DNA of 64,000 bases, from assembly GCA_003217735.2 (NCBI GenBank), contig CP031585.1:3769501-3833500 (forward strand), in the 5' to 3' direction. Both the position numbers and the translations under genes were made by a program. This DNA comes from Marinibacterium anthonyi (GTDB lineage Bacteria > Pseudomonadota > Alphaproteobacteria > Rhodobacterales > Rhodobacteraceae). Shown piece after piece: positions 29,103 through 37,265 of the stretch. The first letter of the stretch is position 1. Each line of letters begins with the position of its first letter. Under the pieces are notes generated by a model. That model was not told the origin of the DNA and made no database searches. It was given only the letters and a program-made list of their open reading frames with translations.

Positions 29103-30580
29103 GCGCGGCCCCCTTCCAGGGCGGCCACGGAAATGCTGGCCTGTTCGGCGTCGTCGAACGGCAGCACCTGGTTGCCGACGATCTGCCCCGTTTCATGCCC
29201 CTTGCCGCAGATCAGCAGCGCATCGCCCGGACCCAGCGCATCGACGCCGCGCAGGATCGCCTCGGCGCGGTCGCCGATTTCCCACGCGCCCGGTGCGCCG
29301 TTCATGACCGAGGCGCGGATCACGGCCGGATCCTCGCTGCGGGGATTGTCGTCGGTCACGATGACCATGTCGGCGGCGGCGGTGGCGGCCTGCCCCATCA
29401 GGGGCCGCTTGGCGCGATCGCGGTCGCCGCCCGCGCCGATGATCGCGACCAGGCGGCCCATCACATGGGGACGCAGGGCGCGGATGGCGGTGCCGACAGC
29501 GTCCGGCGTATGGGCGAAGTCGACAAAGACGGTGGCCTGGTTGGCCCGCTGCGCCGCCAGCTGCATCCGCCCGCGCACGGTTTCCAGCTGTGGCAACACG
29601 CGGAACACGTCATCGGGCGCCTCGCCGCTGGCGATGACCAGGCCGCAGGCCAGCAGCACGTTTTCCGCCTGGAAGCCGCCGATCAGGTTCAACCGGGTCT
29701 GGCGCGCCGTGCCGTGCCAGGCAAAGCGCAGGTCCTGGCCCGTGGCATCGAACCGCTGCGCGATCAGCTGCAGATCGCCCGCCTGCCGCCCCACCCCGAT
29801 GACCTCGAGCCCGCGCGCGGCGGAAATCGCGCGCATCTCGGTACCCCGGGGGTCGTCCAGGTTGATGACGGCGGTGGAATCGTCGGGCAGGACCCGACGG
29901 AACAGCCCGGCCTTGGCGGCGAAATAGGCTTCGAAACTGGCGTGGTAGTCCAGGTGGTCCTGGCTGAAATTGGTGAAGCCCCCGGCGGCCAGCTGCACAC
30001 CGTCCAGGCGGCGCTGTTCCAGCCCGTGCGACGACGCTTCCATCGAGGCGTGGGTGATGCCGGCGTGGGCCGCACCGGCCAGCACCCGGTGCAGGGTGAT
30101 CGGTTCGGGCGTGGTGTGGGCCAGCGGCGCGTGCCAGTCGCCTTCGACACCGGTGGTGCCCACGTTGACGGCGGCATGGCCGATGCCCTGCCAGATCTGG
30201 CGCACGAAGCTGGCGACGGATGTCTTGCCGTTGGTGCCCGTCACCGCGACCATGGTCCTGGGCTGCGCCCCGAACCACAGCGCCGCGGTATAGGCCAGCG
30301 CCTGGCGGGGATCTTCGGCGATGACCACGGCAGCCTTCGAGGCGCCCAGCACGTCGGCCGCGATGGCCGCGCCTTCGGCATCGGTCAGGATGGCCACGGC
30401 GCCGCGCGTCAGCACGTCGGCAATGTATTCCGCGCCGTGGACCTTGGTCCCCGGCATCGCGGCGAAAAGGTACCCCGCCTCGACCTTGCGGCTGTCGACG
30501 GCAAGCCCGGTGATCACCGGATCGCGGCCGCCCTGCGCGGTCAGTGCCAATTGCGAAAGGGGTACCGGCCCCGGTGTCAT
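29099..30580 (-). CDS. murE: UDP-MurNAc-L-Ala-D-Glu--meso-DAP ligase MurE
   Basis: Adds the third stem-peptide residue. The 493-residue protein has P-loop TGTNGKTSVASFVRQI, ASSHGLEQRRLDGVQ, NFSQDHLDYH and, in the C-terminal domain, the DDNPRSEDP motif; DNPR is the known marker for meso-diaminopimelate rather than lysine. It follows ftsI after 32 bases and overlaps murF by four. Confidence 0.97.
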   Translation of the reverse strand: MTPGPVPLSQLALTAQGGRDPVITGLAVDSRKVEAGYLFAAMPGTKVHGAEYIADVLTRGAVAILTDAEGAAIAADVLGASKAAVVIAEDPRQALAYTAALWFGAQPRTMVAVTGTNGKTSVASFVRQIWQGIGHAAVNVGTTGVEGDWHAPLAHTTPEPITLHRVLAGAAHAGITHASMEASSHGLEQRRLDGVQLAAGGFTNFSQDHLDYHASFEAYFAAKAGLFRRVLPDDSTAVINLDDPRGTEMRAISAARGLEVIGVGRQAGDLQLIAQRFDATGQDLRFAWHGTARQTRLNLIGGFQAENVLLACGLVIASGEAPDDVFRVLPQLETVRGRMQLAAQRANQATVFVDFAHTPDAVGTAIRALRPHVMGRLVAIIGAGGDRDRAKRPLMGQAATAAADMVIVTDDNPRSEDPAVIRASVMNGAPGAWEIGDRAEAILRGVDALGPGDALLICGKGHETGQIVGNQVLPFDDAEQASISVAALEGGRA

Positions 30581-30612
30581 GTCGTCCCCCTGCGCCTTCT
30601 GGCGTCGTGGCT

Positions 30613-32400
30613 TCAGTTGCTTGAGGTCAGCTGTATACCCGCAAGCGTGGCAGGTTCAACGGCCGGCCTGAGGCCCAGCAGCGGCGCCACCCGGCCGATC
30701 AGTTCGGCTGCCACCGGCACCGCCGTCCAGCCGGCCGTGCGGCGGGTTTCGCCGTAGGCCACGACCGAAGGTTCGTCCAGCGTCAGCACCAGCACGTATT
30801 TCGGATCGTCGATCGGGAAGATGCTGGCGAAGGTCGCGATCAGCCTGTCCTTGTAGTATCCGCCGCCGGGCTTGGGCTTGTCGGCGCTTCCGGTCTTGCC
30901 GCCCACCGAATAGCCCTTCACGTCGCCGAAGCTGGCCGTGCCTTCCGTCACCACGCGGCGCAGCATCGTGCGCGCCGCCGCAGCCGCCTGCGAGGACATC
31001 ACCCGCGGCCCCAGTTGCGGGCCGTTCTGCTTCAGCACCGTGGGGCTGACGTAATTGCCGCCGTTCGCGATGGCCGAATAGGCCGCCGCCAGGTGCATCG
31101 GGCTGACCGACAGGCCGTGCCCGAAGGAAATCGTCACCGTCGACAGGTCGGTCCAGCGTTCGGGCACCAGCGGCTTGCCCTGGGCGGCCTCGACGATCTC
31201 GAACGGGGTCGGGTCGAACATGCCCAGGCTGCCCAGGAAGGCTTTTTGACGGGTCGCGCCGATCATCAGGGCGACCTTTCCGGTGCCCCGGTTCGAACTG
31301 TGCATGATGACGTCCGAAACGCTGATCTGGCCGTAATTGTGGTTGTCGAATTCGTGGATGTTGTGGCCGCCGACCTTGAAGGGGGGCCGGGTGTCGATGA
31401 TCGTGTCCGGCGTCACCAGGCCCAGGTCCATGGCCTGCGCGATAGCGAAGATCTTGAAGGTCGAGCCCAGTTCGTAGACCCCCTGCACCGCGCGATTGAA
31501 CAGCGGGCTGTCGGACGGATCCCCCGTCACCGGGGGGCGGGGACGGTTGTTCGGGTCGAAATCGGGCAGCGAGGCCACGGCGATGACCTCGCCGGTGTGC
31601 ACATCCATCAGCACCGCGCTGGCACCCTTGGCATTCATCAGCGCCATGCCGCCCGCCAGGACCCGTTCGGTCGCGGCCTGAACCGTCAGGTCGATCGACA
31701 GCGTCAGTGGCTTGGTGCCGTTGGCCGGGTCGCGCAGGTAGCCGTCGAACTGCTTTTCGACGCCGGCGATGCCGATCACCTCGGCCGCGTTCACGCCTTC
31801 CTTGCCGTATTGCGTGCCGCCCATGATCTGCGCGGCCAGCTTGCCATTGGGGTAAAGCCGCATCTCGCGCGGGCCGAACAACAGCCCGGGATCGCCGATG
31901 TCATGCACCGCCTGCTTCTGTTCGGGCGAGATCCGGCGCTTGATCCAGTCGAACTTCCGCTTGCCGGTGAAAAGCGCGTAAAGCTTCTCTTCGTTGAGGT
32001 CGGGGAAGATCTTGACCAGTTCCTCGGCCGCGTGCTTCGGGTCGATCAGGTTGGGCGGCTGCACGTACAGGGAATGGGTTTCGAAATTGGTCGCCAGGAT
32101 CCGGCCCTGCCGGTCGACGATGTCGGCGCGCTGCTGGGCGATGGTCGCGCCGGTATAGGTGGCGACGGGTTCGACCGCTTCGGATGTCGCCAGATGCCCC
32201 ATCCGCACCCCGATCACCGCGAAGGCCACGAAGAAGAAGACCGACAGCACCAGCAGCCGGCCTTCGGCCCGCGCGCGCGACCGGTCCTGCATTTCCTCGT
32301 GCCGCTGGCGGATGTTTTCACGTTCGATCACATCCGGGTTCTCGCCGTTTTCGCGGGCGGGCAGGATGCGGGCGAGCGGGCGCAGGGGAATGCGGCTCAT
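30613..32400 (-). CDS. ftsI: Septal transpeptidase FtsI (PBP3)
   Basis: A class B penicillin-binding protein that cross-links septal peptidoglycan with FtsW. The 595-residue protein has a cytoplasmic tail, one membrane helix at about residues 48-68, a pedestal domain, and the transpeptidase domain with STFK (residue ~313, catalytic Ser), SSN (~368) and KTG (~502) in the right order and spacing. It overlaps ftsL by four bases. Confidence 0.96.
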   Translation of the reverse strand: MSRIPLRPLARILPARENGENPDVIERENIRQRHEEMQDRSRARAEGRLLVLSVFFFVAFAVIGVRMGHLATSEAVEPVATYTGATIAQQRADIVDRQGRILATNFETHSLYVQPPNLIDPKHAAEELVKIFPDLNEEKLYALFTGKRKFDWIKRRISPEQKQAVHDIGDPGLLFGPREMRLYPNGKLAAQIMGGTQYGKEGVNAAEVIGIAGVEKQFDGYLRDPANGTKPLTLSIDLTVQAATERVLAGGMALMNAKGASAVLMDVHTGEVIAVASLPDFDPNNRPRPPVTGDPSDSPLFNRAVQGVYELGSTFKIFAIAQAMDLGLVTPDTIIDTRPPFKVGGHNIHEFDNHNYGQISVSDVIMHSSNRGTGKVALMIGATRQKAFLGSLGMFDPTPFEIVEAAQGKPLVPERWTDLSTVTISFGHGLSVSPMHLAAAYSAIANGGNYVSPTVLKQNGPQLGPRVMSSQAAAAARTMLRRVVTEGTASFGDVKGYSVGGKTGSADKPKPGGGYYKDRLIATFASIFPIDDPKYVLVLTLDEPSVVAYGETRRTAGWTAVPVAAELIGRVAPLLGLRPAVEPATLAGIQLTSSN

Positions 32401-32762
32401 GGGAAGTCCATATCCTTGGGAGCATCGGGATTGTTTGAGACATCGACGGCGCCGTCGACGGTCAGCGGTTCGTCGGGTTTGGGATAGCCGACTTCGTCCA
32501 CGTGACCGAATTGGTCGGGACGCAGAGGCAGCAGGCCCAGCCTGTCAAAGTTGATCTCGGCCAGTTCGCGCAGCCGGTCGGGGCGGTTCAGATAGGCCCA
32601 TTCGGCCTTGAGCACCGCAAGCTTGGACTGGGCCGAGCCGATTTCGCGCTGCAGCCGCTGGGTTTCCGACATGACTTCCTGGGTCGCGTAATTCTCGCGG
32701 TAGGCCCAGAAGGCCAGCCCGAACACCGCCAGCGCGGACAGGATATAGAGAAGGCCTTTCAC
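32397..32762 (-). CDS. ftsL: Cell division protein FtsL
   Basis: A 121-residue bitopic protein with one N-terminal membrane helix ([18 protein letters not shown]) and a heptad-like coiled coil ([22 protein letters not shown]), which is the FtsL layout for binding FtsB and activating FtsWI. Four-base overlaps with rsmH upstream and ftsI downstream fix both ends and place it in the expected position. Confidence 0.88.
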   Translation of the reverse strand: MKGLLYILSALAVFGLAFWAYRENYATQEVMSETQRLQREIGSAQSKLAVLKAEWAYLNRPDRLRELAEINFDRLGLLPLRPDQFGHVDEVGYPKPDEPLTVDGAVDVSNNPDAPKDMDFP

Positions 32763-33754
32763 TGTCGGGTCTCCTTCAGTTGCGGCATGCCGAGGGACTT
32801 GGCGTCGATGGTCCCCGCGGGCGCATCGGTGCGCGTGGCGACCCGCAGCTTGGCCGAGCGCGCGCGCGGATTCACGGCCAGTTCCTCGTCGTCGGGGCCG
32901 ATGGCCTTGCGCGTCGACTGCGTGAATTGCGCGGCCTCGACCTCGGCCTCGGGCGCATAGCGGTTGGCGCGACCGGACTTGCCGGCACGCGACTGCAGGA
33001 AGCGCTTGACCATGCGGTCCTCGATCGAATGAAAGGTCACCACGGCCAGCTTGCCACCCGGCTTCAGCGCCCGTTCCGCGGCCATGAGCCCCTGGTACAG
33101 CTCGTCGTATTCGGCGTTCACCGCGATCCTGAGCCCCTGGAAGCTGCGCGTCGCGGGATGGGATTGACCGGGCTTGGCGCGCGGCAGGCAGCCTTCGACG
33201 ATCCCGGCCAGGCGCAGGGTGGTGGTGATCGGATCGACCGCGCGTTCACGCACGATGGCCCGGGCGATGCGGCGGCTGGCGCGTTCCTCGCCGAAGTGGA
33301 ACAGGATGTCGGCCAGTTCCTCTTCCGACGCGCCATTGACGATATCGGCGGCGGATGGTCCGTCCTGCGACATGCGCATGTCCAGCGGCCCGTCGCGCAG
33401 GAAGGAAAAGCCCCGTTCGGCCAGGTCCAGCTGCATCGACGACACGCCCAGGTCCAGCACCACGCCGTCCAGATCCGTCGCGTAGTCATCCATGCGCGAA
33501 AACACGCCCTGTTGCAGGATCAGCCGGTCGCCGTATTCGCCAACCCAGGGCGCGGCCATTTCGAAGGCCAGCGGGTCGCGGTCGACACCGATGACCTGCG
33601 CGGCCCGGGCCTCCAGCAGCCCCCGGGCATAGCCCCCTGCCCCGAAGGTTCCGTCCAGCCAGCGCCCTTCGACCGGCGCCACCGCGGCCAGGAGCGGACG
33701 CAGCAGAACAGGGATATGGGCGGCACCGGACGGCGTATGCGCTGCCGCGGCCAT
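32759..33754 (-). CDS. rsmH: 16S rRNA (cytosine1402-N4)-methyltransferase RsmH
   Basis: A SAM-dependent enzyme methylating C1402 in the ribosomal P site. The 331-residue protein shows the SAM loop [37 protein letters not shown], and [17 protein letters not shown] with [15 protein letters not shown]. It follows mraZ after 3 bases and overlaps ftsL by four. Confidence 0.96.
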   Translation of the reverse strand: MAAAAHTPSGAAHIPVLLRPLLAAVAPVEGRWLDGTFGAGGYARGLLEARAAQVIGVDRDPLAFEMAAPWVGEYGDRLILQQGVFSRMDDYATDLDGVVLDLGVSSMQLDLAERGFSFLRDGPLDMRMSQDGPSAADIVNGASEEELADILFHFGEERASRRIARAIVRERAVDPITTTLRLAGIVEGCLPRAKPGQSHPATRSFQGLRIAVNAEYDELYQGLMAAERALKPGGKLAVVTFHSIEDRMVKRFLQSRAGKSGRANRYAPEAEVEAAQFTQSTRKAIGPDDEELAVNPRARSAKLRVATRTDAPAGTIDAKSLGMPQLKETRQ

Positions 33755-33757
33755 GTC

Positions 33758-34294
33758 CTAGCCCGCCTCGCGCTTGGCGCGCTGCTGGTCCAGCACCATG
33801 TCCAGCGCATCCAGCGGATTGGTCCCGGACGGAAGGTCGAAGCCCAGGTCGTCGTCGGCCTCGGTCTCGTCCAGGTAGGCTTCGTATGCGTCTTCGGCCC
33901 AGATCTGGAACGTGGCCAGCGTGCCGACAAAGACGGCATTGGCTTCAAGTTCCAGCCCGATCATCTCGCGATGGCGTTGCGGTATGACCAGGCGGCCGTC
34001 GGGATCGATCATGATGGGAATGGATTTCGAGACATATTGCCGGACCAACCGCCGCTTGAGGTTGGATTCGGGCAGAAGGGCGATCTTGTCGGCGCGCTCT
34101 TCGGCGGCCTCGACGGTGTAGCCTTCGAGGAACCGGTTGTCGCTGCCACCGTAGACAAGGACGAGATTGGGGCGAAGGCCGTCGGCCCAGGCAGGATCGC
34201 CGGCTTCAAGCACACGGCGGAAGTCGGCCGGGATGGACATCCGGCCCTTCTTGTCCACCTTGAAGGTGTGCTCGCCTCTGAACCTGCGGTCCAA
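33758..34294 (-). CDS. mraZ: Transcriptional regulator MraZ
   Basis: MraZ is a DNA-binding ring protein of the AbrB-like fold that represses the dcw cluster in studied bacteria. The 178-residue protein carries the two repeats (FRGEHTFKVDKKGRMSIPADFR and MIDPDGRLVIPQRHRE) and a C-terminal tail longer than in E. coli (about 152 residues). The start codon is TTG (34292-34294) with GAAGGGA 8-9 bases upstream. It is the first gene of the minus-strand dcw run. Confidence 0.92.
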   Translation of the reverse strand: MDRRFRGEHTFKVDKKGRMSIPADFRRVLEAGDPAWADGLRPNLVLVYGGSDNRFLEGYTVEAAEERADKIALLPESNLKRRLVRQYVSKSIPIMIDPDGRLVIPQRHREMIGLELEANAVFVGTLATFQIWAEDAYEAYLDETEADDDLGFDLPSGTNPLDALDMVLDQQRAKREAG

Positions 34295-34930
34295 AAAACT
34301 GTCCCTTCGCTTGCGCCGCCTTCTCTGTTAGGGTTGCGCCTGTCACGTCCCCCGTGGTGCCGAAATGGAAAACGGCGAGTTGAACTGCTGCCACTGTTCA
34401 ACCCGCCGCCCTCGTCCCGCTTCGCGGGGTGTCCAGCAACGCGCGCCACCTGGGGGGATGTCTGCTCGCTCGCGCGCCGGATCTCTCTTTTTAGTCAGAT
34501 GAAAGGGGGAGCCTGTATGGTGTTTGCCTACTGTTCGAGCTCTTTTTCCGGCTCTGTTGTGGTCTGTACTGCCCCGTCGCTTCCGACAACCAAGTTGTCT
34601 CATGGGAGGGCATGGAGATCAACAGGAATTTACGGGACTTAGCCCCACACCACGGGGAATCCGGCACCAGACGCCCTAGGGATAAGTCTGTGGATAAGCA
34701 AGAACCTGCCCACATCGGCCAGGTAACGTCAGCGAGAGCACTAGATGTAGTAGTCACTATCGCCTCCCGTGAAATCCCAGCACAATGCTCTGTGGGTGAC
34801 ATTTTTTTCGCATTCGCATGGGAACAGGGTCGAATTTGTTGGATTTCCAGCGGTCGAGACCCGTTTCAGGCCCGCTTCAGACCTGAATCCGGTACGAATC
34901 GCGGGGCGTTCCCATGCACAGGCGGACACA
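34295..34930 (-). promoter_or_regulatory. Long dcw leader region upstream of mraZ
   Basis: About 635 bases without a gene between the mrp terminator and mraZ. It holds a perfect DnaA box (TTATCCACA on the minus strand, 34689-34697), a GACAAC/GTTGTC hairpin (34585-34599), a GTTGAAC/GTTCAAC hairpin (34379-34402), a CCCGC/GCGGG hairpin (34416-34428) and a 10-base inverted pair GCATGGGAAC (34816) / GTTCCCATGC (34908). In Rhodobacter sphaeroides the mraZ 5' leader yields the sRNA UpsM; the same may hold here, but neither its ends nor a promoter could be fixed. Confidence 0.5.
34689..34697 (-). promoter_or_regulatory. DnaA box in the dcw leader
   Basis: TGTGGATAA on the plus strand is the exact complement of the DnaA consensus TTATCCACA. 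Only one strong box was seen in this stretch, so an origin is not indicated; DnaA control of the dcw cluster is possible. Confidence 0.4.
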
Positions 34931-34964
34931 AAAAGACCCGGTGAGGTCAAATACCCCCCGGGTC
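34930..34964 (-). terminator. Intrinsic terminator of mrp
   Basis: A 7-bp stem GACCCGG / CCGGGTC (34935-34941 and 34958-34964) with an inner GGT/ACC pairing; on the minus strand it is followed by TTTTTGTG. It lies about 120 bases after the mrp stop. The stretch between holds irregular GGGAT/GGGGT runs on the minus strand. Confidence 0.75.
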
Positions 34965-35085
34965 CCATCCATTCCCACTCCTGATCCCGTGATATCCCAC
35001 CGGAACCCCGGTCCGATCCCATCCGCACCCCGATCGGGCCCGGATCAATCCCGGATACGCCCGGTGAAACCCCGATCCGGGCGTG

Positions 35086-36171
35086 TCAGGCCATCCCGCC
35101 GGCCACCAGTCCCGCCGCGATGCGGCCATAGGCCTGCGCCATCGGGCCATCCCCGGCGGCAACCGGTTCTCCCTTGTCGCCCGACAATCGTGTGTCGAGG
35201 TCGATGGGCAACATGCCCAACAGCGGCACGCCCAGGGCCTCGGCCTCGTCACGCACGCCGCCATGGCCGAAGATCTCTGTCTCTTTCCCGCAATGGGGAC
35301 AGATGAAGGACGACATGTTTTCGATCAGGCCCAGAATGGGGGTCTTGAGCGTCTGGAACATGTCGATCGCCTTGCGCGCATCCAGCAGCGCCACGTCCTG
35401 CGGCGTGGACACTATTATAGAGCCGGTCAGTTGCGTCTTGGTCGCCAGCGTCAGCTGGATATCCCCCGTGCCCGGCGGCAGGTCGACGATAAGCACGTCC
35501 AGCTCTCCCCAGGCCACCTGCCCCATCAATTGCTGAAGCGCGCCCATCAGCATGGGCCCGCGCCAGATGACCGCCTTGGCTTCCTCGACCATGAAGCCGA
35601 TGGACATGACCGTGACACCATGCGCGTGCAGCGGCAGGATGATCTTGCCGTCGGGCGAAGCCGGTTTGCCCGAGACCCCCATCATCCGGGGAATCGATGG
35701 GCCGTATATATCGGCGTCCAGCAGCCCGACTCGCCGCCCCGCCTTGGCCAGCGCAACGGCCAGATTTGTGGCGACGGTCGATTTTCCGACCCCGCCCTTG
35801 CCTGACCCTACGGCAAGTATGCGGTCCACGCCGGTCGGTTTCATCGGTCCGTCCTGGGGTTTCGGATGCCCGCCAAGCTTCAGGCTGGGCGGTTGCGACG
35901 GCGCCGGTTTCGCCGGGGCCGCCGGGCCATGCGCGGTCAGCGCGACGCTGACCTTCTCTACCCCGGGCAATGCCGCGACGGCCTGTTGCGCCGCGGCACG
36001 CACCGGTTCCATCTGGCGGGCCAGTTCGGGGCTAGGGGCTTCTATAATAAAGCGAACATTTGGCCCGTCTATTTGTACCGCCCGGACCAAATCGCGACTC
36101 ATGAGCGTTCCGCCGCCCGGAATCTCGACCCCGTCCAGCGCCTCTTCGACTTCGGATCGTGTCAGTGTCAT
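35086..36171 (-). CDS. mrp: Iron-sulfur cluster carrier ATPase Mrp/ApbC
   Basis: A cytosolic P-loop protein that carries and delivers Fe-S clusters. The 361-residue protein has an N-terminal MIP18-like (DUF59) domain, a Pro/Ala linker, then the deviant Walker A GSGKGGVGKSTVATNLA, DADIYGPSIPRMMG, VDLPPGTGDIQLTL and the cluster-binding CPHC motif (SSFICPHCGKET). It lies just upstream of the dcw cluster, separated by its own terminator. Confidence 0.95.
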   Translation of the reverse strand: MTLTRSEVEEALDGVEIPGGGTLMSRDLVRAVQIDGPNVRFIIEAPSPELARQMEPVRAAAQQAVAALPGVEKVSVALTAHGPAAPAKPAPSQPPSLKLGGHPKPQDGPMKPTGVDRILAVGSGKGGVGKSTVATNLAVALAKAGRRVGLLDADIYGPSIPRMMGVSGKPASPDGKIILPLHAHGVTVMSIGFMVEEAKAVIWRGPMLMGALQQLMGQVAWGELDVLIVDLPPGTGDIQLTLATKTQLTGSIIVSTPQDVALLDARKAIDMFQTLKTPILGLIENMSSFICPHCGKETEIFGHGGVRDEAEALGVPLLGMLPIDLDTRLSGDKGEPVAAGDGPMAQAYGRIAAGLVAGGMA

Positions 36172-36402
36172 CCCGCCCTCCTGGCTTGGTCACCGGACTA
36201 TCCGGCACCTGCCGCCCGAATGACAAGCCCATGAACGCCGTCGCCCAAGACGCAATCAATCCGATTTTCAGGGGCCCCGATCTGCATGCAGTTTCTGCAT
36301 AGCAGCATTGAAGAGGTATCCATTGTGCACCTGCAGCATGAAATCTAAGTTTGGGCTAACAACGACGACGAAACAACACCTTAACTCAGAAGGCCAAGAG
36401 CT

Positions 36403-36621
36403 ATGAGCAAGCAGATCGCAATGTCGGCCCCGATGGCCCACGAACCCGCTTTGCTGCGTAACCTGATGGATCGGTTCGTGGCACGCCGTGCCCGCAACAA
36501 GGTCTACCGCGAGACCCTCGCAGAGCTGCGCTCGCTCAGCGACCGCGATCTCAGCGACCTCGGCCTGGCCCGCTCGAACATCAGCAGCGTCGCCTGGGAA
36601 GCAGCAAACGGCGCCCGCTGA
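36403..36621 (+). CDS. DUF1127 small protein, likely CcaF1-type, host gene of the sRNA array
   Basis: A 72-residue protein ending in a DUF1127 (YjiS-like) domain: RARNKVYRETLAELRSLSDRDLSDLGLARSNI. These arginine-rich proteins bind RNA; in Rhodobacter sphaeroides the DUF1127 protein CcaF1 is encoded directly before the CcsR sRNAs and affects their maturation. Here six CcsR-like units begin 21 bases after the stop. AGAAGG precedes ATG 36403. The upstream region (36280-36350) has repeated CTGCA/TGCAT motifs; the Rhodobacter promoter is of heat-shock sigma type, but a matching pair could not be assigned here with confidence. Confidence 0.85.
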   Translation: MSKQIAMSAPMAHEPALLRNLMDRFVARRARNKVYRETLAELRSLSDRDLSDLGLARSNISSVAWEAANGAR

Positions 36622-36642
36622 GGCGCCAAGGAACACAGAGAT

Positions 36643-36714
36643 CAGGTTTCCATCTCCTCCTCCCTTGGAAACCTGACTAAGCGGCGGCATCCTCCTCCTC
36701 CCTGATGTCGCCGC
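36643..36714 (+). ncRNA. CcsR-like sRNA unit 1
   Basis: Hairpin A pairs CAGGTTTCC with GGAAACCTG (36643-36675) around a loop with CTCCTCCTCCC; after ACTAA, hairpin B pairs GCGGCGGCATC with GATGTCGCCGC (36681-36714) around the same loop sequence. It begins 21 bases after the DUF1127 stop. Its stems differ in sequence from later units while the loops are the same. CTCCTCC can pair with GGAGG, so the RNA may act on ribosome binding sites or sequester an anti-SD-binding factor. Confidence 0.8.
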
Positions 36715-36748
36715 GCTTTATACCGGCCCCGAATGCCGGAACAGAACG

Positions 36749-36824
36749 CACCGGGAGCTCCTCCTCCTCCCTTGTTTCCGGTGTGTCAGCGGCGGTTACC
36801 ACTCCTCCTCCCAGGTGCCGCCGC
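36749..36824 (+). ncRNA. CcsR-like sRNA unit 2
   Basis: Hairpin A pairs CACCGG with CCGGTG (36749-36783) with loop CTCCTCCTCCTCCC, the longest CTCC run of the array; hairpin B pairs GCGGCGG..ACC with GGT.CCGCCGC (36789-36824). A spacer hairpin (CCGGC/GCCGG) separates it from unit 1. Confidence 0.8.
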
Positions 36825-36859
36825 ACACCCATACCGGCCTTGAACGCCGGAACAGAATG

Positions 36860-36932
36860 CACCGGGGCTTTCCTCCTCCCTCGCTCCGGTGTGTCAGCGG
36901 CGGTTGCCACTCCTCCTCCCAGGTGCCGCCGC
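36860..36932 (+). ncRNA. CcsR-like sRNA unit 3
   Basis: Hairpin A CACCGG/CCGGTG (36860-36891) with loop TTTCCTCCTCCC; hairpin B GCGGCGG/CCGCCGC (36897-36932) with loop ACTCCTCCTCCC. It differs from unit 4 at only two positions (one in each hairpin), indicating recent duplication or gene conversion. Confidence 0.8.
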
Positions 36933-36967
36933 ACACTCATACCGGCCTTGAACGCCGGAACAGAATG

Positions 36968-37040
36968 CACCGGGGCTTTCCTCCTCCCTCGCCCCGGTGT
37001 GTCAGCGGCGGTTACCACTCCTCCTCCCAGGTGCCGCCGC
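36968..37040 (+). ncRNA. CcsR-like sRNA unit 4
   Basis: Same two-hairpin plan as unit 3 (36968-36999 and 37005-37040), exactly 108 bases further on. One change, T to C in the closing arm of hairpin A, extends the stem to CACCGGGG/CCCCGGTG. Confidence 0.8.
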
Positions 37041-37075
37041 ACACTCATACCGGCCTTGAACGCCGGAACAGAATG

Positions 37076-37148
37076 CACCGGGGCTTTCCTCCTCCCTCGC
37101 TCCGGTGTGTCAGCGGCGGTTACCACTCCTCCTCCCAGGTGCCGCCGC
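37076..37148 (+). ncRNA. CcsR-like sRNA unit 5
   Basis: Same plan (37076-37107 and 37113-37148), again 108 bases from unit 4. The spacer after it switches to a CTGGTC/GACCAG hairpin, marking the junction between the homogenised units and the divergent last unit. Confidence 0.8.
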
Positions 37149-37182
37149 ACACTCATACTGGTCGCAAGACCAGGCCGATATG

Positions 37183-37265
37183 CGCCAGGACGTTTCCTCC
37201 TCCCTCGATCCTGGTGCTGTAGCGAACGGCGGCGCCACTCCTCCTCCCAGGCGTCGCCGTTTCGC
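37183..37265 (+). ncRNA. CcsR-like sRNA unit 6 and probable transcript end
   Basis: Hairpin A is CGCCAGGA/TCCTGGTG (37183-37216), different in sequence from CACCGG/CCGGTG but equal in shape; hairpin B is a longer stem, GCGAACGGCGGCGCC against GGCGTCGCCGTTTCGC (37222-37265), still with loop ACTCCTCCTCCC. The longer final stem followed by GTTT suggests it also ends the transcript. Confidence 0.75.

Larger units (their letters stand above)
36643..37265 (+). repeat. Array of six paired anti-Shine-Dalgarno hairpins (CcsR/cuckoo-like)
   Basis: Twelve strong hairpins in six pairs, each loop exposing CTCCTCC(C). Units 3, 4 and 5 repeat with an exact 108-base period and differ at only a few positions; unit 2 to 3 is 111 bases. 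Between units is a third, CTCC-free hairpin: CCGGC/GCCGG in the first four spacers and CTGGTC/GACCAG in the last, different bases but the same fold, which is evidence for selected RNA structure. The whole array lies on the DUF1127 transcript. Confidence 0.85.

Noticed and set aside
34689-34697. Replication origin
   Set aside because: Only a single strong DnaA box was seen and no AT-rich unwinding region or origin-linked genes are near.
34295-34930. rnpB (RNase P RNA) upstream of mraZ
   Set aside because: The conserved P4-forming blocks of RNase P RNA were looked for on both strands and not found.
34612-34944. Small plus-strand ORF in the dcw leader
   Set aside because: No ribosome binding site, no recognisable protein pattern, and it crosses the mrp terminator.
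36310-36345. Heat-shock sigma promoter of the DUF1127-sRNA operon
   Set aside because: TTGAAG and TTGTGC candidates exist, but none has a convincing -10 at the right spacing, so only the region is noted.
36643-37265. CRISPR array or repetitive proteins in the tandem repeat
   Set aside because: The repeats are unequal hairpin pairs with constant CTCC loops and no unique spacers, and no cas genes are near. Open frames of 135-201 codons on both strands are translations of the repeat and lack start signals.
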